A DNA stretch of 64,000 nucleotides, taken from contig NZ_JBLFEP010000001.1 of assembly GCF_047345415.1 (NCBI RefSeq), positions 1,054,001 through 1,118,000 of the forward strand, read 5' to 3'. The position numbers and the translations under genes were made by a program. The notes below the pieces were generated by a model, which was not told the DNA's origin, searched no databases, and saw only the letters and a program-made list of their open reading frames with translations. How positions within the stretch are numbered: the first letter of the stretch is position 1; each line of letters opens with the position of its first letter. The stretch is from Maribacter_C sp947494565 (GTDB taxonomy: Bacteria; Bacteroidota; Bacteroidia; Flavobacteriales; Flavobacteriaceae). Below are positions 47,342 through 55,657 of this stretch, one piece after another.

Positions 47342-48505
47342 ATGGCTAAAAAGCAAAAAACACTTACCGTACAAGTGAAAGAACTCACTGAACGCCTTCA
47401 GCGCATAGAGGCCGTCTTAGAAGAGGAATCAAAACCAAAAAGGGATCATAAAGGCCAAGAAAAGGAGCCGAATCACTTTTGTTGCTTACCGGAGGTTCTC
47501 GAACGTGAATTCGATACCGATATTTCCGATTCGAGGGAACGGCTTATCCGGTTAATCGATAAGAAATGGGTCAATGGAACCAAGTTGCGCTATTACTTTT
47601 TCAAAACTGGCGACTTTTCGGGAGATGCAACCCACGAACAACTGGTAAGGGATGCGTTTGACATATGGAAAGATGTGGGTATCGGACTCGAATTCGAGGA
47701 GATTTCGGAAATCGAAGAGGCTGAAATACGCATCGGCTTTTTACGTGATGGTCGTTCATGGTCTTATGTCGGCAGGGATGTCATCGATATTCCAGGGCAA
47801 TTTGAGCGGACCATGAATTTCGGTTGGGACCTCACCCAAGACTCTCGCGGACTTGATACCCCGGTTCATGAAATCGGTCATACGCTGGGCTTTCCACACG
47901 AACATCAAAACCCCATTTCCGGCATCATCTGGGACGAACCCGCTGTGTACGACTATTTTGGGGGACCACCGAACAACTGGGCGCCCGAAGTCACCTATCA
48001 CAATGTATTACGCAAATTACCCGCAAGTGCTGTGGATGGATCCCCCTGGGATCCCAACTCGGTAATGCACTACTCCTTCGCGCCAGGGCTTATTCAAAGT
48101 CCCGCCCAATACGCCAGTGGCCTACAACCTGAACTCGGGCTTTCAGCACTTGACCGAAGCGAGGTGAAAAAATTCTATCCCCCTATTCCAGAATCACAAT
48201 ATGAACGCCTGGCACCCTTTGATTTCGAACTATTATCCTTGGCTCCCGCCGAACAGAAGAATTTTATCTTAGAGCCGAACGCTACGCGTGACTACGACAT
48301 TCAGACGTTCGGGAATTCCGATACGGTCATGGTTCTTTTTGAAGAGGTCAATGGCGAATTGAAGTTCTTGGCCGGTGATGATGACAGCGGTACCCGATTG
48401 AACGCACATATTGTGCAACGTCTATACCCTTGGCGCAAGTATGTGTTGCGCATTCGCATGTACCTGAACTATGCCAGTGGCAACACCGGGGTAATGCTAT
48501 GGTAG
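47342..48505 (+). CDS. astacin-like (M12A-type) zinc metallopeptidase
   Basis: 387 residues. The zinc site HEIGHTLGFPHE (176-187) matches HExxHxxGxxHE of astacins, and the Met-turn SVMHYSF (240-246) follows at the right distance. Upstream, LRYYFFKTGDF and an EIRIGF strand fit the catalytic domain core (about 78-270). The last 100 residues (NFILEPNATRDYDIQTFGNS onward) look like a bacterial pre-peptidase C-terminal beta domain. Residues 1-35 are polar and helical (VKELTERLQRIEAVLEEE), not a signal peptide, so export is unexplained. The gene faces a surface-protein gene 70 bp away; a fragment of a second copy lies at 51447. Confidence 0.88.
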   Translation: MAKKQKTLTVQVKELTERLQRIEAVLEEESKPKRDHKGQEKEPNHFCCLPEVLEREFDTDISDSRERLIRLIDKKWVNGTKLRYYFFKTGDFSGDATHEQLVRDAFDIWKDVGIGLEFEEISEIEEAEIRIGFLRDGRSWSYVGRDVIDIPGQFERTMNFGWDLTQDSRGLDTPVHEIGHTLGFPHEHQNPISGIIWDEPAVYDYFGGPPNNWAPEVTYHNVLRKLPASAVDGSPWDPNSVMHYSFAPGLIQSPAQYASGLQPELGLSALDRSEVKKFYPPIPESQYERLAPFDFELLSLAPAEQKNFILEPNATRDYDIQTFGNSDTVMVLFEEVNGELKFLAGDDDSGTRLNAHIVQRLYPWRKYVLRIRMYLNYASGNTGVMLW

Positions 48506-49352
48506 GGGCAAACTATGGAGTCGTCAGGGAAATACTTGATCTTTTTGCCCCTTTCCGGAATCCGAATGCCCCATATCAGTTTTTCTTCACCCTTTTGGTA
48601 ATACGCCTGTTGGTGATCACCGAACGTACGCGTACGGTCAATAATCCCGCATCGGAGACCACATTGCCACAGAAATAGGCATCGCTGGATACCACCACCC
48701 GAAAGAGGTGACCGTCGTCAGCCAGGGTGATGCCCCCCTGTACCAGAAGGGTGACCGTTCGCACGTCGGCATAATGCGGCCCGTCGGCAAGATCCGTATA
48801 GGTAACGCCCCCATCGGTACTGATCTGCCATTGGTACGAGAGACCCGGGCCCGAGGCACCCACGGTAAAGGACGTGGATACATTGCCATCGAAGCTTAGG
48901 CGGTCCGGTACCTGGGTCACAATGGTCGGGGAGGCACCGGCCTCTTGAAAATCATAGATGGCGTTGGCGTCACCGTCAAGGGGCGTGGAATACCCCCCCT
49001 GACCGGTGACAAGCCCATCACCATCCACGGTAACGGGGGAACTACCGAGTATACCGTCGCTGTCAGGGTCGGTGAAACCGCCCTCCACCACATCGGTGCA
49101 AAGATCATTGTCGCTGTCAAGTTCGTAGGGGTCGTTCATACCATCGCTATCGCTATCGCTCACGGTATAGGTCAAGCTTGCCGTAGCCGTATCGTTGTTC
49201 TCGATACCATTGAAAAGACCATTGGACCCGAAGGCGGCCGACGTTCCGTCGATGACCCCGTTGTTGTCCGAATCGATCACCCCCGACACCCCGAGCGCAC
49301 CGCCTTCAACCACATCATAGATCCCGTCATTGTCACTGTCAAGATCCAAATG
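48428..49352. repeat. 925-bp duplicated segment, first copy (second at 51538-52462)
   Basis: Covers the peptidase 3' end, the spacer and the 3' 777 bases of the surface-protein gene. It matches 51538-52462 at a constant offset of 3110 bases, so no insertion or deletion has occurred, and only scattered substitutions are visible. Just three residues differ between the two encoded C-terminal parts. Confidence 0.95.
48505..48551. terminator. possible hairpin between converging peptidase and surface-protein genes
   Basis: GGGGCAAA and TTTGCCCC pair across about 31 bases between the two stop codons; the same stem occurs in the second unit (51615-51661) although bases in its loop differ. There is no T-run directly after the stem on the minus strand and only three T on the plus strand, so terminator activity is uncertain. 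Confidence 0.4.
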
Positions 49353-50939
49353 ATCCAAAAGAGCATCACCATCGGTATCCGTCAGCGATACAAAAGAAAA
49401 AGGGGAATAGGCAATTCTTCCCATTCCGTCTCCTTTAGTAAATGAGAGTACGATCCTCCCCACAACCTCCGGAATGGAAACATCAACCCGGATCCTTGGA
49501 TCGGCCAACAAGTTGCCGTCCAAAAAGTCAGACTCAAAAGTAGCTACCGTTGCAGAAGACGTAAAATTGATCTCTGATCCCAAAGTGAACCAAGATGGAT
49601 TGATCGGAAGGGCCAGGTCGTTTTCATCAAAAACCGCTAAGCTCACGCTTTCCGTATTTGCCGGAATATTTGTGACACTACCATCGATATCGTAAATAGT
49701 GAAGGACAGCTCGGCAACAGGATCCAATATGTCTATTTCAAAAGGCAATGCGGCAGTATTGCCTGAGGTGGTGCCCAAAGCGAACGAATTGGCAGCGCCA
49801 CCGCCCGAAAAGAACGCTCCAGGGGGCGTTTGTGTAATTAGATCAGAATGGGTAGTAAAAGTAATCGTATTTCCAGGAATAGTCTTCGTAGAATTCAAAT
49901 CCGCATTAGAACTTATCAATACACTTGAAATAGCTCCTTGAGGGCACTCCACAGTGTCGAGAATACCATCATTATCATCATCGAGATCGTCAGCGTTAAC
50001 GATACTGTCACAGTCCGTGTCCAACGAAACGGGTATGGAAGTTGTGGCTCCGTAACAGCCGGTAGCGGTATAGTAGAAAGCCCCATAATAGGTTCCCTCG
50101 GCCGCAATTGCCATCTGGTTTGCAATCTGGTTAGCGCTTGTTGCAGGCGTAGACGTATGCCATGTCATCGTTGCTCCTGATGGTGTATTGTTAGCCGTAA
50201 TCGTGGTGAGGTCCACGGTCTTCGTGGGGCATGTATTCGTGATTGTGGTATTACTCAAACTTGGAGCGGGTGCCACGTTCACAACGCAGTCAATGGCTAC
50301 TGCATTGCTCATAAAACTGATATGTGTATTGGCATTCCCGGATGATTGGCCGAAAATAAAAATGTTCTCAGAGGCATAATCTGCCGTAAAGGTAAAGGTT
50401 TGCTCCACCCAATCTGTAGAGCTAAAGGTCACTAAGCCGCTAGTTTCATTTCCAACATAAATTTGGTAATTATTCCCCAATGAAGTCGTAGTCGTACGAA
50501 ACCCGGCAACATAGAAGGTAAAGGTATATTCCTCTCCTACCGTTAATCCGGTCACAGTAGAAAATACTGCTTCTCCTGACGGAACCGAAGAGCCGGCTGT
50601 CAGGAAGTATGTATGTCCGGTCGGCGGTGGATATGGACCTCCCACCCAAGAAAGACCGTTAAGGCCCCATACCGAACTGTTACTGGTATCCGGGTCACCA
50701 GCGAGTAACGTCCATCCTGATGGTGGCACTCCACTTCTTAATTGTGTGTCTTCCGTATCGGGAATAGTCTGTGCAAATGAGTTGTTATGAAAAAAAAGGG
50801 GCAATAAAATACTAATCAACAAGAGATATGACTGCCCAAACCGGGACTGCTGAGACCTAGCGAACATATCGGATATAAAGGCAGTGCTTTTCTTAGTACG
50901 AATAAAAAGAGCTGAACAGCTCTGAAGTAAGTCTCCCAT
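48576..50939 (-). CDS. secreted thrombospondin type 3 repeat protein (surface protein 1)
   Basis: 787 residues from the ATG at 50939 (MGDLL). The frame extends 43 codons further up, but the paralogue has a stop there and starts at the matching MGNL. A signal peptide ends near HNNSFAQ. Then come a beta-sandwich-like domain (about 60-230) with GHTYFLTAGSS and YTFTFYVAGF, a chain of Asp-rich calcium-binding repeats (DSDNDGIYDVVEGG, DLDSDNDG and others), an Ig-like domain (YQWQISTDGGVTYTD) and a basic tail (VITNRRITKRVKKN). The tail may be a surface-sorting signal, but I cannot assign a known type. The last 256 codons are nearly identical to the gene at 51686. Confidence 0.82.
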   Translation of the reverse strand: MGDLLQSCSALFIRTKKSTAFISDMFARSQQSRFGQSYLLLISILLPLFFHNNSFAQTIPDTEDTQLRSGVPPSGWTLLAGDPDTSNSSVWGLNGLSWVGGPYPPPTGHTYFLTAGSSVPSGEAVFSTVTGLTVGEEYTFTFYVAGFRTTTTSLGNNYQIYVGNETSGLVTFSSTDWVEQTFTFTADYASENIFIFGQSSGNANTHISFMSNAVAIDCVVNVAPAPSLSNTTITNTCPTKTVDLTTITANNTPSGATMTWHTSTPATSANQIANQMAIAAEGTYYGAFYYTATGCYGATTSIPVSLDTDCDSIVNADDLDDDNDGILDTVECPQGAISSVLISSNADLNSTKTIPGNTITFTTHSDLITQTPPGAFFSGGGAANSFALGTTSGNTAALPFEIDILDPVAELSFTIYDIDGSVTNIPANTESVSLAVFDENDLALPINPSWFTLGSEINFTSSATVATFESDFLDGNLLADPRIRVDVSIPEVVGRIVLSFTKGDGMGRIAYSPFSFVSLTDTDGDALLDHLDLDSDNDGIYDVVEGGALGVSGVIDSDNNGVIDGTSAAFGSNGLFNGIENNDTATASLTYTVSDSDSDGMNDPYELDSDNDLCTDVVEGGFTDPDSDGILGSSPVTVDGDGLVTGQGGYSTPLDGDANAIYDFQEAGASPTIVTQVPDRLSFDGNVSTSFTVGASGPGLSYQWQISTDGGVTYTDLADGPHYADVRTVTLLVQGGITLADDGHLFRVVVSSDAYFCGNVVSDAGLLTVRVRSVITNRRITKRVKKN

Positions 50940-51056
50940 TTCGAATTTGAAGTTTCCTAATACACTTTTCCGACCTGATATATTTTTCCGATGCGATATC
51001 TTCTTGTATATTTCAGTCAAAAGATCGAAAACACGTTGTGGGCTCTCGAAATGGGA
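50934..51056 (-). promoter_or_regulatory. leader inverted repeat covering the start codon of surface protein 1
   Basis: In the message, TCCCATTTCGA (51056-51046) is complementary to TCGAAATGGGA (50944-50934), which contains the ATG. Pairing would hide the start codon in an 11-pair helix with about 100 bases between the arms. The paralogue has the same 11-base pair of arms (54782-54894) in a leader that has otherwise diverged. Confidence 0.5.
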
Positions 51057-51068
51057 CGGGTCAAACAT

Positions 51069-51235
51069 AAGATCATTTCACTGGGTATTCTAATTATTGT
51101 TGTCAATGAAATGATTTTAGTTGCGTAATCTTATTAGAACAACATTTGTAAGATTTTACTTATCTTTTTTATTATTGATTCTTGTATTTAAAAGCCAACA
51201 ATCACAGCTTATCAAATTTCTGAAAGTATGTAACG
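51069..51235. other. spacer upstream of surface protein 1, no gene seen
   Basis: AT-rich sequence between the surface-protein leader and repeat R2. It probably contains the minus-strand promoter. The stretch CTAATTATTGTTG (about 51090-51102) recurs upstream of the paralogue (54928-54940), so part of the promoter region was duplicated. No reliable promoter match. Confidence 0.4.
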
Positions 51236-51440
51236 GTCCGGAGGAGTCCATATGGTCGAAAAGGAGTAGCTATGCTATCCCGCGTCCCAAACTCCAATGC
51301 CCGTACCGATAAAGCTGGGCATTGGTATACTTCTTCCAACAATGCCTCCTCCGGACTATTGCATACTTTAGAAGGGTACAAATATTTCGAGTAAAAGATT
51401 AAAGGAGGGGTGCCATTTTAAGCGATTTGGATGGTCACAT
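51236..51440 (+). repeat. structured repeat, copy R2 (diverged, stem preserved)
   Basis: Same layout as R1 and R3. The outer stem is GTCCGGAGGAG paired with CTCCTCCGGAC. Where R1 and R3 have AA opposite TT, this copy has GG opposite CC, so two pairs changed on both sides together. Beyond the eleventh pair the stem is mismatched. The inner hairpin keeps TAGC-TAT-GCTA with a G-T pair next to it. The 80-base tail is conserved. Confidence 0.85.
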
Positions 51441-51446
51441 CGGGAT

Positions 51447-51615
51447 TTCAGCACTTGATCGCAACGAGGAAAAAATCTATCCCCCTGCTCTAGAGTCACA
51501 CTAGAAACGCCTGCATCCTTTGATTTCGAACTAGTATCCTTGGCTCAAGTATGTGTTGCGCATTCGCATGTACCTGAACTATGCCAGTGGCAACACCGGG
51601 GTAATGCTATGGTAG
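51447..51615 (+). pseudogene. fragment of a second astacin-like peptidase gene
   Basis: TTTCAGCACTTGA to TTTGATTTCGAACTA matches the intact gene at 48138-48236, then jumps to the part beginning at 48434, skipping 191 bases. The junction falls in CCTTGGC, which occurs at both ends of the missing part in the intact gene (48237-48243 and 48428-48434). The left edge joins the tail of R2 within a shared CGGG.TTTCAG. The catalytic region is gone and the remaining frame is broken. This is what remains of the peptidase in the second cassette. Confidence 0.9.
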
Positions 51616-51685
51616 GGGCAAACTATGGAGTCGTCAAGGAAATGCCTAATCTTTTTGCCCCTTTCCGGAATCCGAATGCCCGATA

Positions 51686-54600
51686 TCAGTTTTTCTTCAC
51701 CCTTTTGGTAATACGCCTGTTGGTGATCACCGAACGTACACGTACGGTCAATAATCCCGCATCGGAGACCACATTGCCACAGAAATAGGCATCGCTGGAT
51801 ACCACCACCCGAAAGAGGTGACCGTCGTCAGCCAGGGTGATGCCCCCCTGTACCAGAAGGGTGACCGTTCGCACGTCGGCATAATGCGGCCCGTCGGCAA
51901 GATCCGTATAGGTAACGCCCCCATCGGTACTGATCTGCCATTGGTACGAGAGACCCGGGCCCGAGGCACCCACGGTAAAGGACGTGGATACATTGCCATC
52001 GAAGCTTAGGCGGTCCGGTACCTGGGTCACAATGGTCGGGGAGGCACCGGCCTCTTGAAAATCATAGATGGCGTTGGCGTCACCGTCAAGGGGCGTGGAA
52101 TACCCCCCCTGACCGGTGACAAGCCCATCACCATCCACGGTAACGGGGGAACTACCGAGTATACCGTCGCTGTCAGGGTCGGTGAAACCGCCCTCCACCA
52201 CATCGGTGCAAAGATCATTGTCGCTGTCAAGTTCGTAGGGGTCGTTCATACCATCGCTATCGCTATCGCTCACTGCATAGGTCAAGCTTGCCGTAGCCGT
52301 ATCGTTGGTCTCGATACCGTTGAAAAGACCATTGGACCCGAAGGCGGCCGACGTTCCGTCGATGATCCCGTTGTTGTCCGAATCGATCACCCCCGATACC
52401 CCGAGCGCACCGCCTTCAACCACATCATAGATCCCGTCATTGTCACTGTCAAGATCCAAATGGTTGGGCAACCCATCGTTATCAAGGTCGCCTACCAAGG
52501 CCACCCCTAGGGCAAAGGCTTCACGGCCACCTGCATCTAAGGTAATATCCAAGATGGTTGCGTTCTCGGAATACATGATTGCCGTACCAAAATTGGTGTC
52601 GACAAATTCTATCGTTCGCGTACCCGTTCCTGTTACGTTATACGAACCTACATCTTCGAATACCTTCCAAGATTCGCCATTGGTGCGTATTCTCAAAAAT
52701 TCGGGCACATCGGTAGCTTCCGCATCCAATGCTAAGAGATCAATAGGATAGGGATTGCCCCCTTTGGTAGCGGTAAACGTGACTCGAAAGGAGCCATCAG
52801 CCCCGCTGGATCCGTAAAAAGCCTCTCGAGAACCTCCCGTATTATATAGCTGGTGTAGTTGGGAAAATGACCATGTATTCATGTCTTGTGGGAGGTAACT
52901 TCCCATATTCACCACGTACGAAAACGCGGCGGTAATGGTCACCCCATCTGCCAGATTGAACGTCTGAAAATCCCCGTTCTGAATACCGTCGTTGAATAAG
53001 GAGGAGGTCCAATTGAAAAAGTACAGTTTGTCCTGGTTGGTTCCGTTTCCTGAAGTTGAATTCGCCGTCGCCGGTTGGTCAAGATATTTCTCCGTTACGT
53101 TTGGAATGCCATCATCGTCCATATCAAGGTCAACGGTACTATCATCCGACGCATCCCGAAAGTCAAGATCCATTGAAAGGGGAACAATGGTGCCAGTCGC
53201 ATCATCGTCCACATCGCCGAAACTGCTGATCCGTTCCGCTAGGCCAGACCCGGTAATCTCATCATTGGCATCCCAAGAGGCGGGGGCACTGTTGTCTACC
53301 GCATCGAAATAATCGTCCAGACCGTCATTGTCAGTATCGGTACCACTAGTTATAGTGTAACCGTGGTTGTTCTCGACTATATCGAAAGTGCCGTCATTAT
53401 CGGAATCGGTGTCCAAATAATCCAATTCATCCGTGCCGTCCGTATTCACCGGGACCAGTCCTAGGGATCCCGCTCCGTTAGAAGTTCCATTGGGAGTGGC
53501 ATCATAAGCGTTATCCAGACCGTCGCTATCATTGTCTAGACCGGTCGGGGCAATATAAACAGCCGTTAACTGTGCCTCTATGTTATCCGGTATGCCGTCA
53601 TCATCGGAATCGATGTCGAAACTATCGACAAGCCCGTCACCATCGGAATCGCCTCCCTCGGAAGTACTGTTGACCCCAAAACGGAGCGATGGCCAACCGG
53701 AATATGCCAGAGGTACTATGCGTATTCCGGTCCAGTCCGTGTTGGTATTGGGAATGTTTCGGGTAACGATGGTGGTATTGTTCGAATTTCCCGTATAGGT
53801 GCCCAGATCGAGCCAAGTACTGCCATCCTTGGTGCCTTCTACACGAAAGGAGGTAACCCGCTGTGAGGAGTTATATCGTCCTTGAAGGGAAACCGTGTTT
53901 ATCGAACCGGGGGTATCAAAGGTAACCCCTACATGATAAATACCAGTGCTCGCAATTGGGGCGCGCCAACTATTGCTATGGGTACTGTTCAGGGCAGGGT
54001 CGTAATTGGTGCCGTAATACGAGCCATTGGTAATCACGTTCGTTCCGACCACCGGGGTGATATCTTGTGCGACAGTAGGATTCTCGATCACATCGAGGAT
54101 ACCATCATCGTCATCGTCTATATCCGCCGTATCCACTACGCCATCCTTATCGGTATCAGTAACAGCTGTTATCGCAGTACTGGTTAAACTAAAATGGGTC
54201 ATTGCATTAAGACCTGTACCTGCCCCTGTTGTTGGGCCATAGAGTGTGATGGTCTCGGAGGTAGCATCAGCTGTAAAGGTAAACGTTTGCTGTATCCAAC
54301 CCCAGGAATTATAGCTCACGCTACCACTATCGTCATTGCCTATTTGAATGCGATAGCTAGTGCCTATTGCATTGGTCCAGCCCGAACTGGCCGAATAAAA
54401 ACCGGCTACATAAAAGGTGAACAGATAGGTGGTACCTGCAGAAAGACCCCCAATGGTGGCAGTTGCTGCTTCGCCCCCAGAAATCCAGTTCCCTGCACTC
54501 ATAAAGTGACTATGCCCTGTCGGGGGAGGGAACGGGCCAAGGGTCCATGAATGAGTGCCCCACAAATTGTAGGCATCATTGGTATCGGGAGTGCCCGCTG

Positions 54601-54787
54601 ATCTAGACCAACCAGGTTGCGGCGGTGAGTTTACTCTTATTTGGAAATCATCGGTATCAGGTATGGTCTGGGCATACGTATGACTGCCCAATAGGCCATA
54701 TAAAAAGCAACTAGTAACAACTATTAGACGGTAAAGGTTCGTTCCAAAAGTATATGGAACGGAACGCCCGTATGGTAGGTTTCCCAT
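51686..54787 (-). CDS. secreted thrombospondin type 3 repeat protein with discoidin-like domain (surface protein 2)
   Basis: 1033 residues from the ATG at 54787 (MGNLPYGRS); a further ATG 27 bases up gives only MCLERKKIE. A signal peptide ends near GSHTYAQ. Next is a beta-sandwich-like domain related to that of surface protein 1 (GHSHFMSAGNW, YLFTFYVAGF). Then come Asp-rich calcium repeats (DTDKDGVVDTADIDDDDDG), a discoidin/F5-8C-like domain (STGIYHVGVTFDTPGSINTV, SFRVEGTKDGSTW), more Asp-rich repeats, a domain absent from protein 1, and the same C-terminal Ig-like domain and basic tail. Likely a carbohydrate- or surface-binding protein. Length differs by 246 residues from protein 1 entirely in the N-terminal and middle parts. 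Confidence 0.82.
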   Translation of the reverse strand: MGNLPYGRSVPYTFGTNLYRLIVVTSCFLYGLLGSHTYAQTIPDTDDFQIRVNSPPQPGWSRSAGTPDTNDAYNLWGTHSWTLGPFPPPTGHSHFMSAGNWISGGEAATATIGGLSAGTTYLFTFYVAGFYSASSGWTNAIGTSYRIQIGNDDSGSVSYNSWGWIQQTFTFTADATSETITLYGPTTGAGTGLNAMTHFSLTSTAITAVTDTDKDGVVDTADIDDDDDGILDVIENPTVAQDITPVVGTNVITNGSYYGTNYDPALNSTHSNSWRAPIASTGIYHVGVTFDTPGSINTVSLQGRYNSSQRVTSFRVEGTKDGSTWLDLGTYTGNSNNTTIVTRNIPNTNTDWTGIRIVPLAYSGWPSLRFGVNSTSEGGDSDGDGLVDSFDIDSDDDGIPDNIEAQLTAVYIAPTGLDNDSDGLDNAYDATPNGTSNGAGSLGLVPVNTDGTDELDYLDTDSDNDGTFDIVENNHGYTITSGTDTDNDGLDDYFDAVDNSAPASWDANDEITGSGLAERISSFGDVDDDATGTIVPLSMDLDFRDASDDSTVDLDMDDDGIPNVTEKYLDQPATANSTSGNGTNQDKLYFFNWTSSLFNDGIQNGDFQTFNLADGVTITAAFSYVVNMGSYLPQDMNTWSFSQLHQLYNTGGSREAFYGSSGADGSFRVTFTATKGGNPYPIDLLALDAEATDVPEFLRIRTNGESWKVFEDVGSYNVTGTGTRTIEFVDTNFGTAIMYSENATILDITLDAGGREAFALGVALVGDLDNDGLPNHLDLDSDNDGIYDVVEGGALGVSGVIDSDNNGIIDGTSAAFGSNGLFNGIETNDTATASLTYAVSDSDSDGMNDPYELDSDNDLCTDVVEGGFTDPDSDGILGSSPVTVDGDGLVTGQGGYSTPLDGDANAIYDFQEAGASPTIVTQVPDRLSFDGNVSTSFTVGASGPGLSYQWQISTDGGVTYTDLADGPHYADVRTVTLLVQGGITLADDGHLFRVVVSSDAYFCGNVVSDAGLLTVRVRSVITNRRITKRVKKN

Positions 54788-54894
54788 TTCGATTTTTTTT
54801 CTCTCCAAACACACCGATTAATTCCGGTATGGTGACTACATTTCTGTATGTCTGGTTAAAAAATCGAAAGCGCGATATGGCCTTCGAAATGGGA
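54782..54894 (-). promoter_or_regulatory. leader inverted repeat covering the start codon of surface protein 2
   Basis: Arms TCCCATTTCGA (54782-54792) and TCGAAATGGGA (54884-54894) on the plus strand, one including the start codon complement. The arms are the same eleven bases as in the other leader, while the bases between have changed and include an indel of about ten. Confidence 0.5.
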
Positions 54895-55080
54895 CGGCCC
54901 AAACATACTATCATTTCAAAAAGTATTCTAATTATTGTTGCCAAGGGCGCTGTTTTTGTTGCATACGTGCGCTTAAACAATATCTAATGAAAGGTTTTTC
55001 TGAACTTTATATATGGTCGTTTCTTCTTTCAAAACAAGTCGTGATAGCTTTCCTCAATTTCCGAAAGCATCGTATGGTAC
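54895..55080. other. spacer upstream of surface protein 2, no gene seen
   Basis: Probable minus-strand promoter region ending at repeat R3. It shares short stretches with the corresponding region of the first cassette (TATTCTAATTATTGTTG near 54924). Nothing else recognised. Confidence 0.4.
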
Positions 55081-55280
55081 GTCCAAAGGAGGCAATGTGG
55101 TCGAAAAGGGATAGCGATGCTATCCCGCGTCCCAAACACCAACGTCCGCGCCGATAAAGCAAGACATTGTTATATTTCTTCCAACATTGCCTCCTTTGGA
55201 CGATTACATACGCTAGAGGAGTACAAATTTTTCGAATAAAAGATTAAAAGAGGGGTGATATTTTAAGCGATTTGGATGGT
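55081..55280 (+). repeat. structured repeat, copy R3
   Basis: The core 55081-55201 has the longest stem of the three (GTCCAAAGGAGGCAATGT against its complement). The inner hairpin is a perfect 8-pair GGGATAGC-GAT-GCTATCCC (55108-55126). The tail (GAGGAGTACAAAT to GATTTGGATGGTC) matches R1 nearly base for base. It marks the right end of the duplicated block; no peptidase remnant follows it. Confidence 0.85.
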
Positions 55281-55503
55281 CTTTTCCGGATTTCAAAGAA
55301 ACAATTTGTCCAACGTGGGACATCTTGATTCAACAAGCACTTGGAATCGATTGGTGAGAAGCAATTGGCACTTATTGCACCTAACTTAGCCCGTTGTTGG
55401 TATCAAAATATCGAAAACGTCCGCCGACCGAATATCGAGCCCTGTTTTTTGGGAGAACCAAGGTAGCATAATCGTTCAAGAACTTTTTGTTCTGGAGTTA
55501 CGT
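55281..55503. other. spacer right of repeat R3, no gene seen
   Basis: The first 30 bases (GGATTTCAAAGAAACAATTTGTC) resemble the sequence following R1, so the repeat tail may extend further than marked. The rest is unrecognised on both strands. Confidence 0.4.
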
Positions 55504-55540
55504 CAAAAAAGAAAGGCCATTTTATACTAAAATGACCTTT
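55504..55540 (-). terminator. Rho-independent terminator for the minus-strand gene at 55658
   Basis: AAAGGCCATTTTA (55512-55524) pairs with TAAAATGACCTTT (55528-55540), 12 of 13 pairs, with a loop of three bases. On the minus strand the stem is followed by C and six T. It stands about 120 bases past the stop codon at 55658. Confidence 0.7.
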
Positions 55541-55657
55541 CGGGAGATAATTGGTTGGTCTGCAATTAACCTCGTTCTATTTTTTTTGGAACCTCGCATC
55601 GTGGACCACCTCTAACAAATCTATTGTATCGTTGAATATGCCCTCACCGGCTACACC

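Noticed and set aside
50940..51068. Longer start of surface protein 1 at 51068
   Set aside because: The homologous leader of the second gene contains an in-frame stop, and the added 43 residues would precede a normal signal peptide.
51540..51788. 82-codon plus-strand frame after R2 as a gene
   Set aside because: It is the out-of-frame remainder of the peptidase gene fragment and runs into the opposite surface-protein gene.
48576..54787. Many plus-strand frames opposite the surface-protein genes
   Set aside because: They are shadows of the Asp-rich repeats, whose complement gives long open frames rich in Ile, Val and His without family motifs.
46739..55280. Repeats R1-R3 as integron attC sites
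   Set aside because: The stem ends read GTCC and GGAC without the RYYYAAC and GTTRRRY core sites, the genes between them alternate in orientation, and no integrase gene is present.
46739..55280. Repeats R1-R3 as a CRISPR array or retron RNA
   Set aside because: Copies are kilobases apart with genes between, and there is no Cas protein or reverse transcriptase in the window.
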